Shown here piece after piece: positions 1 through 8,334 of a stretch of 64,000 bases of DNA (the first letter of the stretch is position 1; each line of letters opens with the position of its first letter). The position numbers and the translations under genes were made by a program. The stretch covers positions 186,001 through 250,000 of the forward strand of contig CBDBGS010000004.1 of the NCBI GenBank assembly GCA_965205385.1. Direction: 5' to 3'. The notes under the pieces are model-generated. The model was not told the DNA's origin. It searched no databases and saw only the letters and a list, made by a program, of their open reading frames with translations. Source of the DNA: CATOSP01 sp965205385. GTDB lineage: Bacteria; Chloroflexota; Dehalococcoidia; Lucifugimonadales; UBA3495.

Positions 1-37
1 GCGACACTTTCGAGACGGTCAGCGCCGTGGCTACGGA
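1..37 (+). repeat. Partial copy of the NHL gene's 5' region
   Basis: These 37 bases are identical to 244-280 inside the NHL gene that follows, then the two sequences diverge at once. It may be the tail of a truncated paralogue to the left of the window, or an assembly-edge artefact. From here to the gene start at 177 I see only the ribosome binding site at 161-166. Confidence 0.7.
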
Positions 38-176
38 CTCACATCGCAGGCGCGGCGGCCGCACTCTGGGCCAGGGAACTCCGCCCGGCGAGTGAAATAT
101 CTTGGTAGACAACTCCTTTCCTCCGGCGTACTATTCCAGCGTGATTCCAAGAGCTAAATGAGGAGGTCACCTTCAG

Positions 177-410
177 ATGACTACGTTAGGATCTGGCCAG
201 TTCACCTACGAAGCCATTCTTGACTGGGCGAAGTTACCCGACGGCGACACTTTCGAGACGGTCAGCGCCGTGGCTACGGATTCCCAGGACCGCGTCTACG
301 CCTTCCAACGCAAAGAGCCTCCCGTCATGATTTTCGACCGCGACGGGAACTTGCTGGGGGCAACGGCGCGTTCGAGTTCGCCCATGGCATACATATCGCA
401 AACGACATAG
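177..410 (+). CDS. NHL-repeat beta-propeller protein, N-terminal part (frameshifted gene)
   Basis: First part of a six-bladed NHL/peptidyl-glycine-lyase-like propeller of about 290 residues. The start is clear: AGGAGG at 161-166 lies 10 bases before the ATG. The protein matches the paralogue at 56778-57695 (shared GSGQ-YTY-like start, DSQDRVYAF, MIFDRDGNLL) up to codon 60 and then leaves frame at the G run 356-360. Compared with the paralogue, two residues (A-W) are missing there. A 7-base loss between short CTGGGG repeats would explain both the missing residues and the frame change. The remaining residues up to the stop at 410 are out of frame. The role is unknown; such propellers are usually ligand-binding or lactonase/lyase-like. 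Confidence 0.75.
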   Translation: MTTLGSGQFTYEAILDWAKLPDGDTFETVSAVATDSQDRVYAFQRKEPPVMIFDRDGNLLGATARSSSPMAYISQTT

Positions 411-436
411 TTTACGTAACGGACCGGAATAATTCG

Positions 437-1042
437 GTGTGCATCATGTACACTTTGGATGGCAAACCCATCCAGATGCTGGGACGCCATGGCGTCCACT
501 CCGACACGGGATGCGAGAATCCCGGAGACCTTTGCCCCAGGGCGGCCGGCCCTTTCAACTACCCAAGTGAGTTGGTCCCTTCGCCATCGGGAGACCTGTA
601 CGTTTCCGATGGCTACAGGAACGCCCGCATCCACCGGTTCACCGCCGATGGGGAACTCAAGCAGTCTTGGGGCCAGCCCGGAAAGACCGCCCCCGGCGAG
701 TTCCACCTGCCTCACAGCCTGCTGGTGGACGACGCAAGTACGGTGTTCGTATGCGACCGGGAGAACCACCGCATTCAAGTGTTCGACGGCGATGGCGAGT
801 TCCAGGCTATATGGACCGACATCCAGCGTCCCATGGACATCTCCGAGGGACCGGATGGCAATCTGTACGTCAGTGAAGGCGGACGGGACGATTCCCCGTC
901 GCGTTTCAGCGTCTTGGACAAGCAGGGGAATGTCTTGGGCCGCTTCCCGGCTCGCGGCGGACACGGTAGCTGGGTCGACGCCCACGGGGACATCTACGTG
1001 GGGACGCCGACCAGCGTGGACAAGTACGTCCGGCAGACTTAG
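437..1042 (+). CDS. NHL-repeat beta-propeller protein, C-terminal part (frameshifted gene)
   Basis: Continuation of the gene begun at 177, in another frame. Reading this frame backwards from 437 gives homologous sequence as far as about 360 (G-N-G-A-F-E-F-A-H-G-I), so the listed start is only the first in-frame ATG-like codon and not a real start. NHL signatures are visible: LYVSDGYRNARIHRF, FVCDRENHRIQVFD and LYVSEGGRDDSPSRF. The stop at 1040-1042 is followed at once by a strong palindromic terminator. The gene is probably inactive unless the indel is a sequencing error. Confidence 0.75.
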   Translation: MCIMYTLDGKPIQMLGRHGVHSDTGCENPGDLCPRAAGPFNYPSELVPSPSGDLYVSDGYRNARIHRFTADGELKQSWGQPGKTAPGEFHLPHSLLVDDASTVFVCDRENHRIQVFDGDGEFQAIWTDIQRPMDISEGPDGNLYVSEGGRDDSPSRFSVLDKQGNVLGRFPARGGHGSWVDAHGDIYVGTPTSVDKYVRQT

Positions 1043-1075
1043 CCCGGATAAGTGACCTGGTCAACTGTCCAAGAA

Positions 1076-1111
1076 TTCCGGGCCGCGACAGACGTCTGTC
1101 GCGGCCCGGAA
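1076..1111. terminator. 36-bp perfect palindrome between convergent genes
   Basis: A perfect inverted repeat centred between 1093 and 1094, with a GC-rich stem of up to 18 bp followed by AACTTTTATTT on the + side. It lies between the convergent NHL gene (stop 1042) and the hydrolase (stop 1116), so it probably terminates transcription from both sides. Confidence 0.75.
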
Positions 1112-1115
1112 ACTT

Positions 1116-1985
1116 TTATTTGACCAGAAAGTCCAGAAGCTCCCGGTTTACCGCGTCGGGAGTCTCCCATTGCAGGAAGTGGCCGTAGTTGCCCATGTGC
1201 CTCGACTCGGCGTTGGGAAAGAACTTGCGCCAGGCTTCCTCCAGCGGTCCCGCTCCCATCCTTTCCGCGGTCCTGGCCCTCCTGACCCCGAATAGGAACA
1301 GAAGCGGCATGGGTAACGTGCGTTCCGCGTCCGCCTGCCAGTCGGGCGGGTCCTCGTAGGCGGCCGCACGGTAGTAGCTGAACCCGCCCCGCAACGCTCC
1401 GGGCTGGGAATACGCTTTTACATACTCGGCTATCTCCGCGTCGCTGAGGGGGTACTTGTTGATGCACCAGTCGCGGAATATGTGGCGTAAGTACACTTCC
1501 TCGCGCCCCTCGATCAGCTTCTCCGGGAGGTCAAACTGCTGGTGGAAATACGAATGCCAGCGCTCCCGGACCACGGAAGGCGCTTGCGGTCCCAGTTGCT
1601 CGATGGGCGGCGTAGAATCGATGAGCGCCATGCGGCGCACTGCGTCTTCATGGTCCAGGGCGAACCTGAAGGCGACCCTGGCCCCTATGTCGTGCGCCAC
1701 CAACGACACCTGCCCGTGTCCTAGCGATCTGGCGAGCTCGAAGATGTCTGAAGCTGCGGTGCGGGTGCTGTATCCGGACAGGGGTTTGTCGGAAAAGCCG
1801 AAGCCGCGCATGTCCGGCACGATCACTTGGAACCGCTCCGACAACACGGGGATCTGATGCCGCCAGCTATACCAGAACTCGGGCCAGCCGTGGAGCAGGA
1901 TCACGGGATCGCCCGCACCCTCAACTACGTAGTGCATGTTGATGCCGTTGACCACTGCCGTGCGATGGTCGAAGCTGTCGCTCAT
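1116..1985 (-). CDS. Alpha/beta hydrolase, epoxide hydrolase / haloacetate dehalogenase-like
   Basis: A 289-residue alpha/beta-hydrolase-fold enzyme. Visible motifs are the oxyanion-hole HGWPEFWYSWR near residue 32, the DMRGFGFSDKP strand-loop, the nucleophile elbow V-A-H-D-I-G-A-R with Asp as nucleophile near residue 98, and a C-terminal G-N-Y-G-H-F-L-Q-W that supplies the catalytic His. HGWPE plus an Asp nucleophile is typical of soluble epoxide hydrolases and fluoroacetate/haloacetate dehalogenases; sequence alone does not separate the two. Length is normal for the family. The gene is monocistronic, ends at the terminator 1076-1111 and is likely cytoplasmic. Confidence 0.85.
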   Translation of the reverse strand: MSDSFDHRTAVVNGINMHYVVEGAGDPVILLHGWPEFWYSWRHQIPVLSERFQVIVPDMRGFGFSDKPLSGYSTRTAASDIFELARSLGHGQVSLVAHDIGARVAFRFALDHEDAVRRMALIDSTPPIEQLGPQAPSVVRERWHSYFHQQFDLPEKLIEGREEVYLRHIFRDWCINKYPLSDAEIAEYVKAYSQPGALRGGFSYYRAAAYEDPPDWQADAERTLPMPLLFLFGVRRARTAERMGAGPLEEAWRKFFPNAESRHMGNYGHFLQWETPDAVNRELLDFLVK

Positions 1986-2021
1986 GCCTTAGCCTCCTGT
2001 CAATATTCGGGTAGTAACGTG

Positions 2022-2241
2022 TAGGACGATTGCAAAGTCCTTAGACGGCGGCATTGCAGAGTTGAAAGGCCACTTTGCATGAGACTCGCCAAAGCTAAGG
2101 GGAGGTTCTTGGATACCAACCTGAAAGTTCCTAGAGCGACTTCGCAATCGTCCGTGTATAGTAATTGCGTGGGAGATGCCCTAAGGGGAGGTTCTTGGAT
2201 ACCAACCTGAAAGTTCCTAGAGCGACTTCGCAATCGTCCTA
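2022..2241. repeat. MITE-like element with terminal inverted repeats and an internal 59-bp direct repeat
   Basis: Fills the 337-base gap between the hydrolase and the MFS gene. The ends are perfect 12-bp inverted repeats (TAGGACGATTGC at 2022, GCAATCGTCCTA ending 2241); an imperfect match continues inward. A 10-bp direct repeat, TAGTAACGTG, flanks it at 2012-2021 and 2242-2251, like a target duplication. Inside, 59 bases at 2095-2153 recur perfectly at 2181-2239, about 86 bp apart. There is no convincing ORF. It is most simply a non-autonomous transposable element with a partial internal tandem duplication. Confidence 0.6.
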
Positions 2242-2322
2242 TAGTAACGTGGGAATGCCCTTCGTTCTCACTGTGTTAGTATACCCATCTACCCAGCCTC
2301 CACAGACGGCGCCAGTGTAGAA

Positions 2323-3645
2323 GTGTTTACTTTCCCTCTCAGGTCCTTCGGACGCTTCAATGCCCGGATATTCCCGGGCTGGTGGATGGTGTCCCTGGCC
2401 GGGGTCCTCCATTCGATCAACTCTTCCGCTTACAACAAAGGCTACGTCGTATTTCTGTTACCGGTGAGCGAGGGGTTGGGCGTTAGCCGCGCCGCGATCT
2501 CCCTGGTGTTCTCCATGTCACGGTCCGAAGGTGGGCCAATAAGCCCGGTCGCGGGCTGGGTGATCGACCGGTTTGGTCCTAAACCGGTCCTGTTGGCCGG
2601 AGCCGCGTTATCGGGGGCGGGGTTCCTCCTGCTGGCCCGCACGGATAATATCTGGACCTTTGGCCTGGTCTACCTGGGAATGATCACCCTGGGCAGCGAC
2701 TTGGCATTTTCCAACTCACTATCCGCGCTGATCAACAACTGGTTCCGCCGCAGGCGCGCCCTGGCCATGTCTTCCTACCATGCGGTCAGCTCATTAACGC
2801 CGGCGATCCTGGTGCCGCTGCTGGCCATTCTGATCGCGACGCAGGGATGGCGAACTGCGTCCACGGTAGCGGGAGTGGTCATCTTGGCCTTCGCCGTTCC
2901 CCTCTCCCTCATGGTCCGCAACACCCCGGAGTCCATGGGCCTCCAGCCCGACGGCGGACCGGTGGCGCAACCCCGGGGCGCCGCGGCCAGCGGTCCGAGT
3001 GAATCACCGCCGTCGAGGACCGCCCAGCCTCCGGACTTCGACGTGGGGGAGGCTTTTCATGCCCCGTCGTATTGGCTGCTTCTGACGGGAAGTATCCTCA
3101 GACTGACCGCCAAGGGTGGAGTGATCCTGCATTTCATCCCCGTCCTGGTCTGGAAGGGGACCGGAGAGCAGGAGGCGGCGTTTATCTTCGGGTTTCTCCT
3201 GTTCCTGCTGGTACCATTGTCGCTACTTTTTGGCTGGCTGGCGGATATGTGGCCCAAGAACCTGGTCCTATCAATGACGGGCGTATCAGGGACCATTGGA
3301 TTCTTGCTGCTGGCGCTCCCCCTAACTTCAACCTGGTCGATCTATCTATTCGTCCTGCTGTTCGCCATAGCGGAGACTAGCGGTTCCAATAACTGGGCCA
3401 CGATTGGAGACTACTTTGGGCGCAAATCCTACGGCCGGTTGAGGGGACTCACTCAGTTGGCCGCAAGCCCTGGGGTCTTCCTCGCGCCAGTGTTTGCCGG
3501 CTGGTGGTACGACCGGCACGAGAGTTACACCACTCCGCTCTGGCTCTTCACCGGGTTCTTCGCCCTAGCCGCGTTATCCTTCGCCCTGATGCGAAAGCCG
3601 GTACAAGTCCAGAGCGCCGCCGTTGAGAACCGGACGCCCGCCTGA
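2323..3645 (+). CDS. MFS transporter, monocarboxylate/oxalate-formate antiporter-like
   Basis: A 440-residue major facilitator protein with about 12 hydrophobic segments and a central hydrophilic loop near residues 200-245 (P/S/A-rich). The N-terminal half carries the loop-2 signature G-W-V-I-D-R-F-G-P-K-P; the C-terminal half has G-W-L-A-D-M-W-P-K-N. The opening G-W-W-M-V segment resembles monocarboxylate-type carriers. The GTG start at 2323 precedes the first membrane segment; the next ATG (2386) would cut into it. The substrate is unknown; a small organic acid fits the catabolic neighbourhood. Its stop lies 2 bases from the convergent LLM gene. Confidence 0.85.
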   Translation: MFTFPLRSFGRFNARIFPGWWMVSLAGVLHSINSSAYNKGYVVFLLPVSEGLGVSRAAISLVFSMSRSEGGPISPVAGWVIDRFGPKPVLLAGAALSGAGFLLLARTDNIWTFGLVYLGMITLGSDLAFSNSLSALINNWFRRRRALAMSSYHAVSSLTPAILVPLLAILIATQGWRTASTVAGVVILAFAVPLSLMVRNTPESMGLQPDGGPVAQPRGAAASGPSESPPSRTAQPPDFDVGEAFHAPSYWLLLTGSILRLTAKGGVILHFIPVLVWKGTGEQEAAFIFGFLLFLLVPLSLLFGWLADMWPKNLVLSMTGVSGTIGFLLLALPLTSTWSIYLFVLLFAIAETSGSNNWATIGDYFGRKSYGRLRGLTQLAASPGVFLAPVFAGWWYDRHESYTTPLWLFTGFFALAALSFALMRKPVQVQSAAVENRTPA

Positions 3646-3646
3646 T

Positions 3647-4771
3647 TTAACCCTGGTTAGCTTTTGCTCTGTCCTTCTCGCGGAAGTGGGGGATCACGTA
3701 TTTGCCGAAAAGGCTGAGCGTGTTCATCACCTCTTCATGGTTCTCAGGCCCGATGGCGCTCAGAGCAAACACCTGCTCGATTCCCAGCGCTTCGTAGGTC
3801 TCCATGAACCTGATGCAGTCGTCCGGCGTACCGACGCAGAAGGATGTTCCCCGGTTGACCAGGTCCCGGGCGGTGGGGTCGCCGTCGTAAGGTCCGGCGG
3901 CCAAGCGCAGGTCCCGCTCGTAATAGCCCTGGTAATCGGGCGGCACCGTTGCCGGGTCCACGCCCCGCCAGACCAGCCTGGCGCGTTCCCGTTGCTGGTC
4001 GCCGTACCAGGCCACTAGCTCCACTCCCCGTTCTTCAATCACCTTGCGGTCTTCGTGGCAAAAGGCGGCGGTCATCAGCGCGTTCTGGTGATTGACGCGC
4101 ACACCGGCTTGCTTCGCCTCTATCACCGACTTGTTATACAGGTCGAGCACGTTGGCGGTCTTTTCCGGGCCGCCCTCGGCTCCCAGCAACGCGCCCAGTC
4201 CCATCGACCCGGCGAGTCTGGTAGTCTCGTCGCTGGAGCATGCCGACCAGAGGGGCGGATGCGGCTTCTGTAGCGGCTTGGGGAGCACTTCCCGGGGAGG
4301 TATCTGGAAGTATTCGCCCTCGTGGGTGATGACCTCTTGTTCCCAGATTTTGGGTAGCACCTGGGCGTATTCCTGCCACATACCGCGAGTGTCCTTGAGT
4401 CCGGAGCCGTAAGGGGTTAGTTGATATGGGTACCCGGTCCTACCGAGTCCCACGTCTACCCGTCCCCGGCTCAGAATATCTAGGGTCGCCATGCGGGCGG
4501 CGGTGTGCAGCGGGTGGTGAATCGGAGCCAGCACTACGCCAATGCCGAGCCTCATCCGTGTGGTGCGCTGGCTGACCGCGGCCAGGGTCAGGTCCGGGGC
4601 GCTGTTGTGCGACCATTCGGGGCGAAAATGGTGCTCCGAAAACCAAACGCTGTCATAGCCCATTTCTTCGGCGTAGGCGATCTGTTCCAGGGCCTCCCAG
4701 AAGCGCCGGGCTTCGGTCTCCTCGTTCCAGGGCTTGGGGACCTGAATCTGGTAAAACAGCCCGAATCTCAT
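3647..4771 (-). CDS. LLM-class flavin-dependent oxidoreductase
   Basis: A 374-residue luciferase-like TIM-barrel monooxygenase. It opens with the typical MRFGLFYQIQ strand, has DSVWFSEHHF near residue 41 and LSRGRVDVGLGRTG near residue 100, and ends with GTPDDCIRFME, the usual C-terminal lobe. The family uses reduced FMN or F420 to oxygenate or reduce small organic substrates; which one cannot be told here. A second, distant paralogue lies at 18573-19682. Length and start are normal; GGGAGG stands 6-11 bases upstream of the ATG. Confidence 0.88.
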   Translation of the reverse strand: MRFGLFYQIQVPKPWNEETEARRFWEALEQIAYAEEMGYDSVWFSEHHFRPEWSHNSAPDLTLAAVSQRTTRMRLGIGVVLAPIHHPLHTAARMATLDILSRGRVDVGLGRTGYPYQLTPYGSGLKDTRGMWQEYAQVLPKIWEQEVITHEGEYFQIPPREVLPKPLQKPHPPLWSACSSDETTRLAGSMGLGALLGAEGGPEKTANVLDLYNKSVIEAKQAGVRVNHQNALMTAAFCHEDRKVIEERGVELVAWYGDQQRERARLVWRGVDPATVPPDYQGYYERDLRLAAGPYDGDPTARDLVNRGTSFCVGTPDDCIRFMETYEALGIEQVFALSAIGPENHEEVMNTLSLFGKYVIPHFREKDRAKANQG

Positions 4772-4969
4772 GGCAACCTCCCAGGGGAGTATCTGACTCG
4801 TGTGTGGGCATATTCATGGAAAACGAAGTGGGACCACAAATGGCCTCCCTCCGCTCCGCCATTATAGATTGCGGCGAATTGCCGTCAATCCCGAGGCAAA
4901 GCCGGAATGGTGGGGCGTGAGGCTTCTCCCCAAGGGACACTCGACCGACTACCGTCGGACTATCGTCGG

Positions 4970-4998
4970 TTACACAAACAAGGGACTACGCTTATAAT
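4970..4998 (+). promoter_or_regulatory. Sigma-70-type promoter for the cysteine hydrolase gene
   Basis: TTACAC (4970-4975), a 17-base spacer and a perfect TATAAT (4993-4998), about 85 bases before the GTG start at 5083. It lies in the divergent gap between the LLM gene and the cysteine hydrolase. Confidence 0.5.
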
Positions 4999-5082
4999 GT
5001 GCGGCGAGCGTTAGGTGAGCCCGCTAGAAGCGGAACCTTTCGCTCTCGCAGAATATATCTATTACGCGAAGGAGGCCCACCA

Positions 5083-5604
5083 GTGACGCAACAGGCTGTT
5101 ATCGATCGTGACAAGTCCGTGGTGTTGATAATGGACTTCCAGCAACGCATCGTGAACAACGTCGCCAGCGAGCCCGATTCCGTGGTAAGCAACGCCGCAC
5201 AGGTGCTCGATGGTGCGCGGCGCGCGGGGATTCCGGTGATTTACGTGGTCCACCGGGGCGGGGCGTTCGCCGAGTATGCCCCTGACGTTGAATTACACCC
5301 GGGTGTTACTCCTGCCGAGGGCAAGACCGTTATCACCAAGGTCAGGCCCGGTCCCTTCTCCACCACGGCCCTTGACGTCAGTCTGCGCGAGATGGGGAAA
5401 GACACCCTGATCGTGTTGGGCGTTGCCACCAGTGGTTGCGTACTCTCGGCGGTGCGTTGGGCCACCGACATAAATTACAAATTCGTGGTCGTGGCCGACG
5501 CCTGCTCCGACGCCGATCCAGAGGTCCATCGCGTCCTGACCGAAAAGGTGTATCCAAGACAAGGCACGGTGATGACCACCGAGCAATTCCTGGGGTCTAT
5601 CTGA
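5083..5604 (+). CDS. Isochorismatase-family cysteine hydrolase
   Basis: A 173-residue Rossmann-like hydrolase with the family's Asp-Lys-Cys triad: Asp in V-L-I-M-D-F-Q-Q near residue 17, Lys in V-I-T-K-V-R near residue 85 and Cys in A-T-S-G-C-V-L-S near residue 115. Members hydrolyse isochorismate, nicotinamide, N-carbamoylsarcosine or similar amides; the substrate is unknown here. I chose GTG 5083 because GGAGG lies 8 bases upstream; the open frame extends back to 4999 but the extra 28 residues are not family-like. The GMC gene follows 90 bases downstream on the same strand. Confidence 0.85.
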   Translation: MTQQAVIDRDKSVVLIMDFQQRIVNNVASEPDSVVSNAAQVLDGARRAGIPVIYVVHRGGAFAEYAPDVELHPGVTPAEGKTVITKVRPGPFSTTALDVSLREMGKDTLIVLGVATSGCVLSAVRWATDINYKFVVVADACSDADPEVHRVLTEKVYPRQGTVMTTEQFLGSI

Positions 5605-5694
5605 ACTGGCCAAATCCCCTGACCCAGGGTTTACCTGGACTTTTACCGCGGCTTCGAAAGTCTTGCTGGAAGCCGCCGCACCTGGGAGGTAATC

Positions 5695-7044
5695 TTGAAA
5701 TACGACGTTATCGTTATCGGCGCAGGTTCCGCGGGAGGGACACTGGCAACCCGGCTCTCAGAGGAGCCAGACCGTTCGGTGCTGCTGCTGGAGGCCGGAC
5801 CCGACTACCCCGACCTGGAACAGACGCCAGACGACCTGAAATTCGGTTACGCTCCCACCGCTTCGGAGATGGGAGCGCCCCATAACTGGTCTTTCGTGGG
5901 AACCGGTTCCCGCAGCCAGTCAGAGCCCATCGCCGTCCCACGGGGCAGGGTGGTCGGCGGGACCAGCGCCATCAACGGCCAGGTGTTTCTCCGTGGTGTC
6001 CCGGAAGATTATGACCGTTGGGCTGAATGGGGCAACGATGAGTGGAAATACATCGACGTCCTCCCCTTCTTTCGGGCAGCGGAGACCGATACCGACATCA
6101 GGGACGACTTTCACGGCTTTGATGGGCCGGTGCCAGTGAGACGGCACCGGCGGGAAGCCTGGTCGCAGATTCAAGAGGCTTTCCACGCCGCCTGCCTCGA
6201 CGCGGGCTACCCGGAAACGTACGACCACAACCACCCCGACTCCGGGGGCATTGGCCCCTTCCCGATGAACAATCCCAACGGCGTACGCATGAGCACCGCC
6301 CTTAGCTACATCAACCCCAACCGCCACCGGCTCAACCTGACCATCAGGGGCAACGTCCACGTTAGACGTATCCTGTTCCAGGGGCAGAGGGCCAGCGGAG
6401 TTGAGGTCGAGAGCGGGGGTGAGGTGTTCACCGTCGAGGCGGACAACATCGTCCTGAGCGCGGGCGCCATCGCGTCTCCACAGATTTTGATGCTGTCGGG
6501 CGTGGGGCCGGAGGAGCATTTGCGGAGCCTGGGAATCCCGGTTGTCAGAGCGCTTCCAGGCGTGGGCCAGAACCTGCGCGACCATCCCCTGGTGCCCATT
6601 CGCATGGCCGCCAAGCCCGACTTTCCCCAGGACCCCAACGGGCAGCCTTCAATAGACTGCCGGTACCTGGAAGAGGAATGGGACAGGAGGCGCTTGCGGG
6701 AGGGAATCCGTATTGCCCTTAAATTAGCCGAACATGAGGCGTTTGACGATATCGTCGACGGACTGGTCTCGCCCACCGAAGAAGACCTGGCCTCGGACGA
6801 GACCCTGGACGCCTGGATGTTGGAAAACGTCTGGATCGGGCAGCACCTTTCGGGCACCTGCAAGATGGGTCCCGGCAGCGACGCAATGGCTGTGGTAGAC
6901 CAGCACTGCCGAGTTCACGGGATCGAAGGATTGCGGGTCGCCGACGCTTCGGTGATGCCCGATGTCATCCGGGCGAATACAAACTGCACTACGATTATGA
7001 TCGGTGAGCGAGTGGCCCACTGGATCGCGTCCAATGACGGTTAG
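5695..7044 (+). CDS. GMC-family flavoprotein oxidoreductase with an apparent internal deletion
   Basis: A 449-residue FAD enzyme of the choline/alcohol dehydrogenase family. The FAD-binding G-A-G-S-A-G-G lies at the N-terminus, followed by PRGRVVGGTSAINGQVFLRG (GMC signature 1) and A-I-A-S-P-Q-I-L-M-L-S-G-V-G-P (signature 2). The C-terminal catalytic region W-I-G-Q-H-L-S-G-T-C-K-M-G and the D-A-S-V-M-P-D end are present. Family members usually have 510-560 residues; here the sequence jumps from NLRDHPLVPIRMA almost directly into QPSIDCRYL, so roughly 90 residues of the substrate domain seem missing near 6610-6645. It starts with TTG after GGGAGGTAATC. Activity is doubtful. Confidence 0.82.
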   Translation: MKYDVIVIGAGSAGGTLATRLSEEPDRSVLLLEAGPDYPDLEQTPDDLKFGYAPTASEMGAPHNWSFVGTGSRSQSEPIAVPRGRVVGGTSAINGQVFLRGVPEDYDRWAEWGNDEWKYIDVLPFFRAAETDTDIRDDFHGFDGPVPVRRHRREAWSQIQEAFHAACLDAGYPETYDHNHPDSGGIGPFPMNNPNGVRMSTALSYINPNRHRLNLTIRGNVHVRRILFQGQRASGVEVESGGEVFTVEADNIVLSAGAIASPQILMLSGVGPEEHLRSLGIPVVRALPGVGQNLRDHPLVPIRMAAKPDFPQDPNGQPSIDCRYLEEEWDRRRLREGIRIALKLAEHEAFDDIVDGLVSPTEEDLASDETLDAWMLENVWIGQHLSGTCKMGPGSDAMAVVDQHCRVHGIEGLRVADASVMPDVIRANTNCTTIMIGERVAHWIASNDG

Positions 7045-7050
7045 GGAGCT

Positions 7051-7809
7051 TCATTCGTAGAGCTGAAGGCCGCCCTCGGGAGAAGGGAAGTCTTCGTCGG
7101 CGTCGAACATCCAGTCGAACATCCAATAGAAGGCGTTGCTTAGCACCCTGCTGTTGGTCTCACCGCTGAACCTGTGGTCGCAGTCGGGCACTTGCCGGAT
7201 GTGCAGTGAGCGCGCTGACAGGGCGCCCGATTGCAGCACGTAGGCCAGCAGTCCGGCCATTGGGTCGTTGACTCCGTAGGCCAGGTAGATGTCCCCGGTG
7301 AACTGCTCCATTCCCAGGTAGAAGGGGTCGCCCACGCTGTCATAGGTGGACAGTAGCAGGATTCGCTTGACCTGCTGGAAACGCCAGGCCACCGCGCCGA
7401 CCGCTGATCCGCCGGAAGAGAACCCCGCCATGTATATCACCGGGTCGTCCAGGCCGCAAAGGTCCCGCGCGTGTTCCAGGCAATATTGGGTGGTGTAACC
7501 CAGGCTGTCGATCAGCAATTGGTTCCAGCTCGCTCCCTGGTGCGAATAAGGCTCCCATGGCAATTGGACCTGGAAGTCGGGGCGGGGAGCGTTATAGGTG
7601 ACGAAAGTAGCGGTGTTCTGGCCCTGCAGGTGCCGGCCAAGCTTCATCCAACGGTCGTGCCGGCCGTCTTTGAGCTCTCCCGACCCCGGCGAGTTGATAA
7701 CGATTAGCCCTGAAGAAGTGGGGTAGGCCGTAATCGGCACCTCGTAGGTCACCGTTTGGTCCCGGTAGTCCTGAATCTGCTTGACCAGCGTCTCGTCTAT
7801 CCTGTCCAT
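7051..7809 (-). CDS. Alpha/beta hydrolase-like protein
   Basis: A 252-residue protein with an alpha/beta-hydrolase pattern: nucleophile elbow G-F-S-S-G-G near residue 149, a candidate acid in G-V-N-D-P-M, and a candidate His in V-P-D-C-D-H-R-F. The N-terminal part has the expected core strand SSGLIVINSPGSGELKDG, with a Gly-rich turn where the oxyanion hole would be. No signal peptide is seen, so it is probably cytoplasmic. It converges with the GMC gene, with stops 6 bases apart. No specific substrate can be proposed. Confidence 0.7.
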   Translation of the reverse strand: MDRIDETLVKQIQDYRDQTVTYEVPITAYPTSSGLIVINSPGSGELKDGRHDRWMKLGRHLQGQNTATFVTYNAPRPDFQVQLPWEPYSHQGASWNQLLIDSLGYTTQYCLEHARDLCGLDDPVIYMAGFSSGGSAVGAVAWRFQQVKRILLLSTYDSVGDPFYLGMEQFTGDIYLAYGVNDPMAGLLAYVLQSGALSARSLHIRQVPDCDHRFSGETNSRVLSNAFYWMFDWMFDADEDFPSPEGGLQLYE

Positions 7810-7874
7810 CGGTCTATACTGCCAAGGAACAAAATTTATCGCAAGCCCGCAAAGACGCAGCGAGGCAATGAAGA

Positions 7875-8240
7875 ATGGGAACTTTCAGCGTTATGCTCGA
7901 ATTGAAAAGCACAAATGGCGGAGAGTACGCCAGTGTCGAGGCGCTGGTCGATACGGGAGCGTCCTACACTGTCCTGGGCGAGGACTTGTTGGCGAGTCTG
8001 GGGATCCAACCGGACGAACAGGAGCAGTTTCAGTTGGGCGATGACAGCATCGTCGAATGGGACATAGGTGAAGCGCGAATGCGTTTGGGAGGGTCGGAGA
8101 GGACCACTCCCGTCGCCTTCGGGCCGCCCGGCGTCAGCCCTTTGCTCGGGGCATTGACCTTGCAAATTTTCAGGCTGACGGTTGACCCGATGAATGAGCG
8201 GCTTGTCCGATTGTCGCCTGTAAGGGCACGGCCCATTTAG
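7875..8240 (+). CDS. Retropepsin-like (clan AA) aspartic protease
   Basis: A 121-residue single-domain aspartyl protease-like protein. The active-site pattern A-L-V-D-T-G-A-S-Y-T-V-L lies near residues 23-34, followed by a flap-like stretch and a second hydrophobic-Gly motif, V-S-P-L-L-G-A. Such small clan AA proteins would have to dimerise to form a full active site; bacterial members are often stand-alone and uncharacterised. The following GIY-YIG gene is on the same strand, 94 bases away, and could be co-transcribed. The ATG lies near AATGAAGAATGGG without a strong ribosome site. Confidence 0.7.
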   Translation: MGTFSVMLELKSTNGGEYASVEALVDTGASYTVLGEDLLASLGIQPDEQEQFQLGDDSIVEWDIGEARMRLGGSERTTPVAFGPPGVSPLLGALTLQIFRLTVDPMNERLVRLSPVRARPI

Positions 8241-8334
8241 GTCTGCCATCGTGACACTTCCCGGCGTATACGTTTTAGCTTTCATGGGAAGGAATTAAGG
8301 GGGATACCAGCATTACTGAGAAAGGTTTGTTGAC

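Noticed and set aside
296..985. 229-residue minus-strand ORF across the frameshifted NHL gene
   Set aside because: Antisense of well-recognised NHL repeats; no own motifs.
2095..2239. Possible CRISPR (59-bp repeat twice)
   Set aside because: Only two copies, 27-base gap, no cas genes, and inverted ends and flanking repeats that fit a transposable element.
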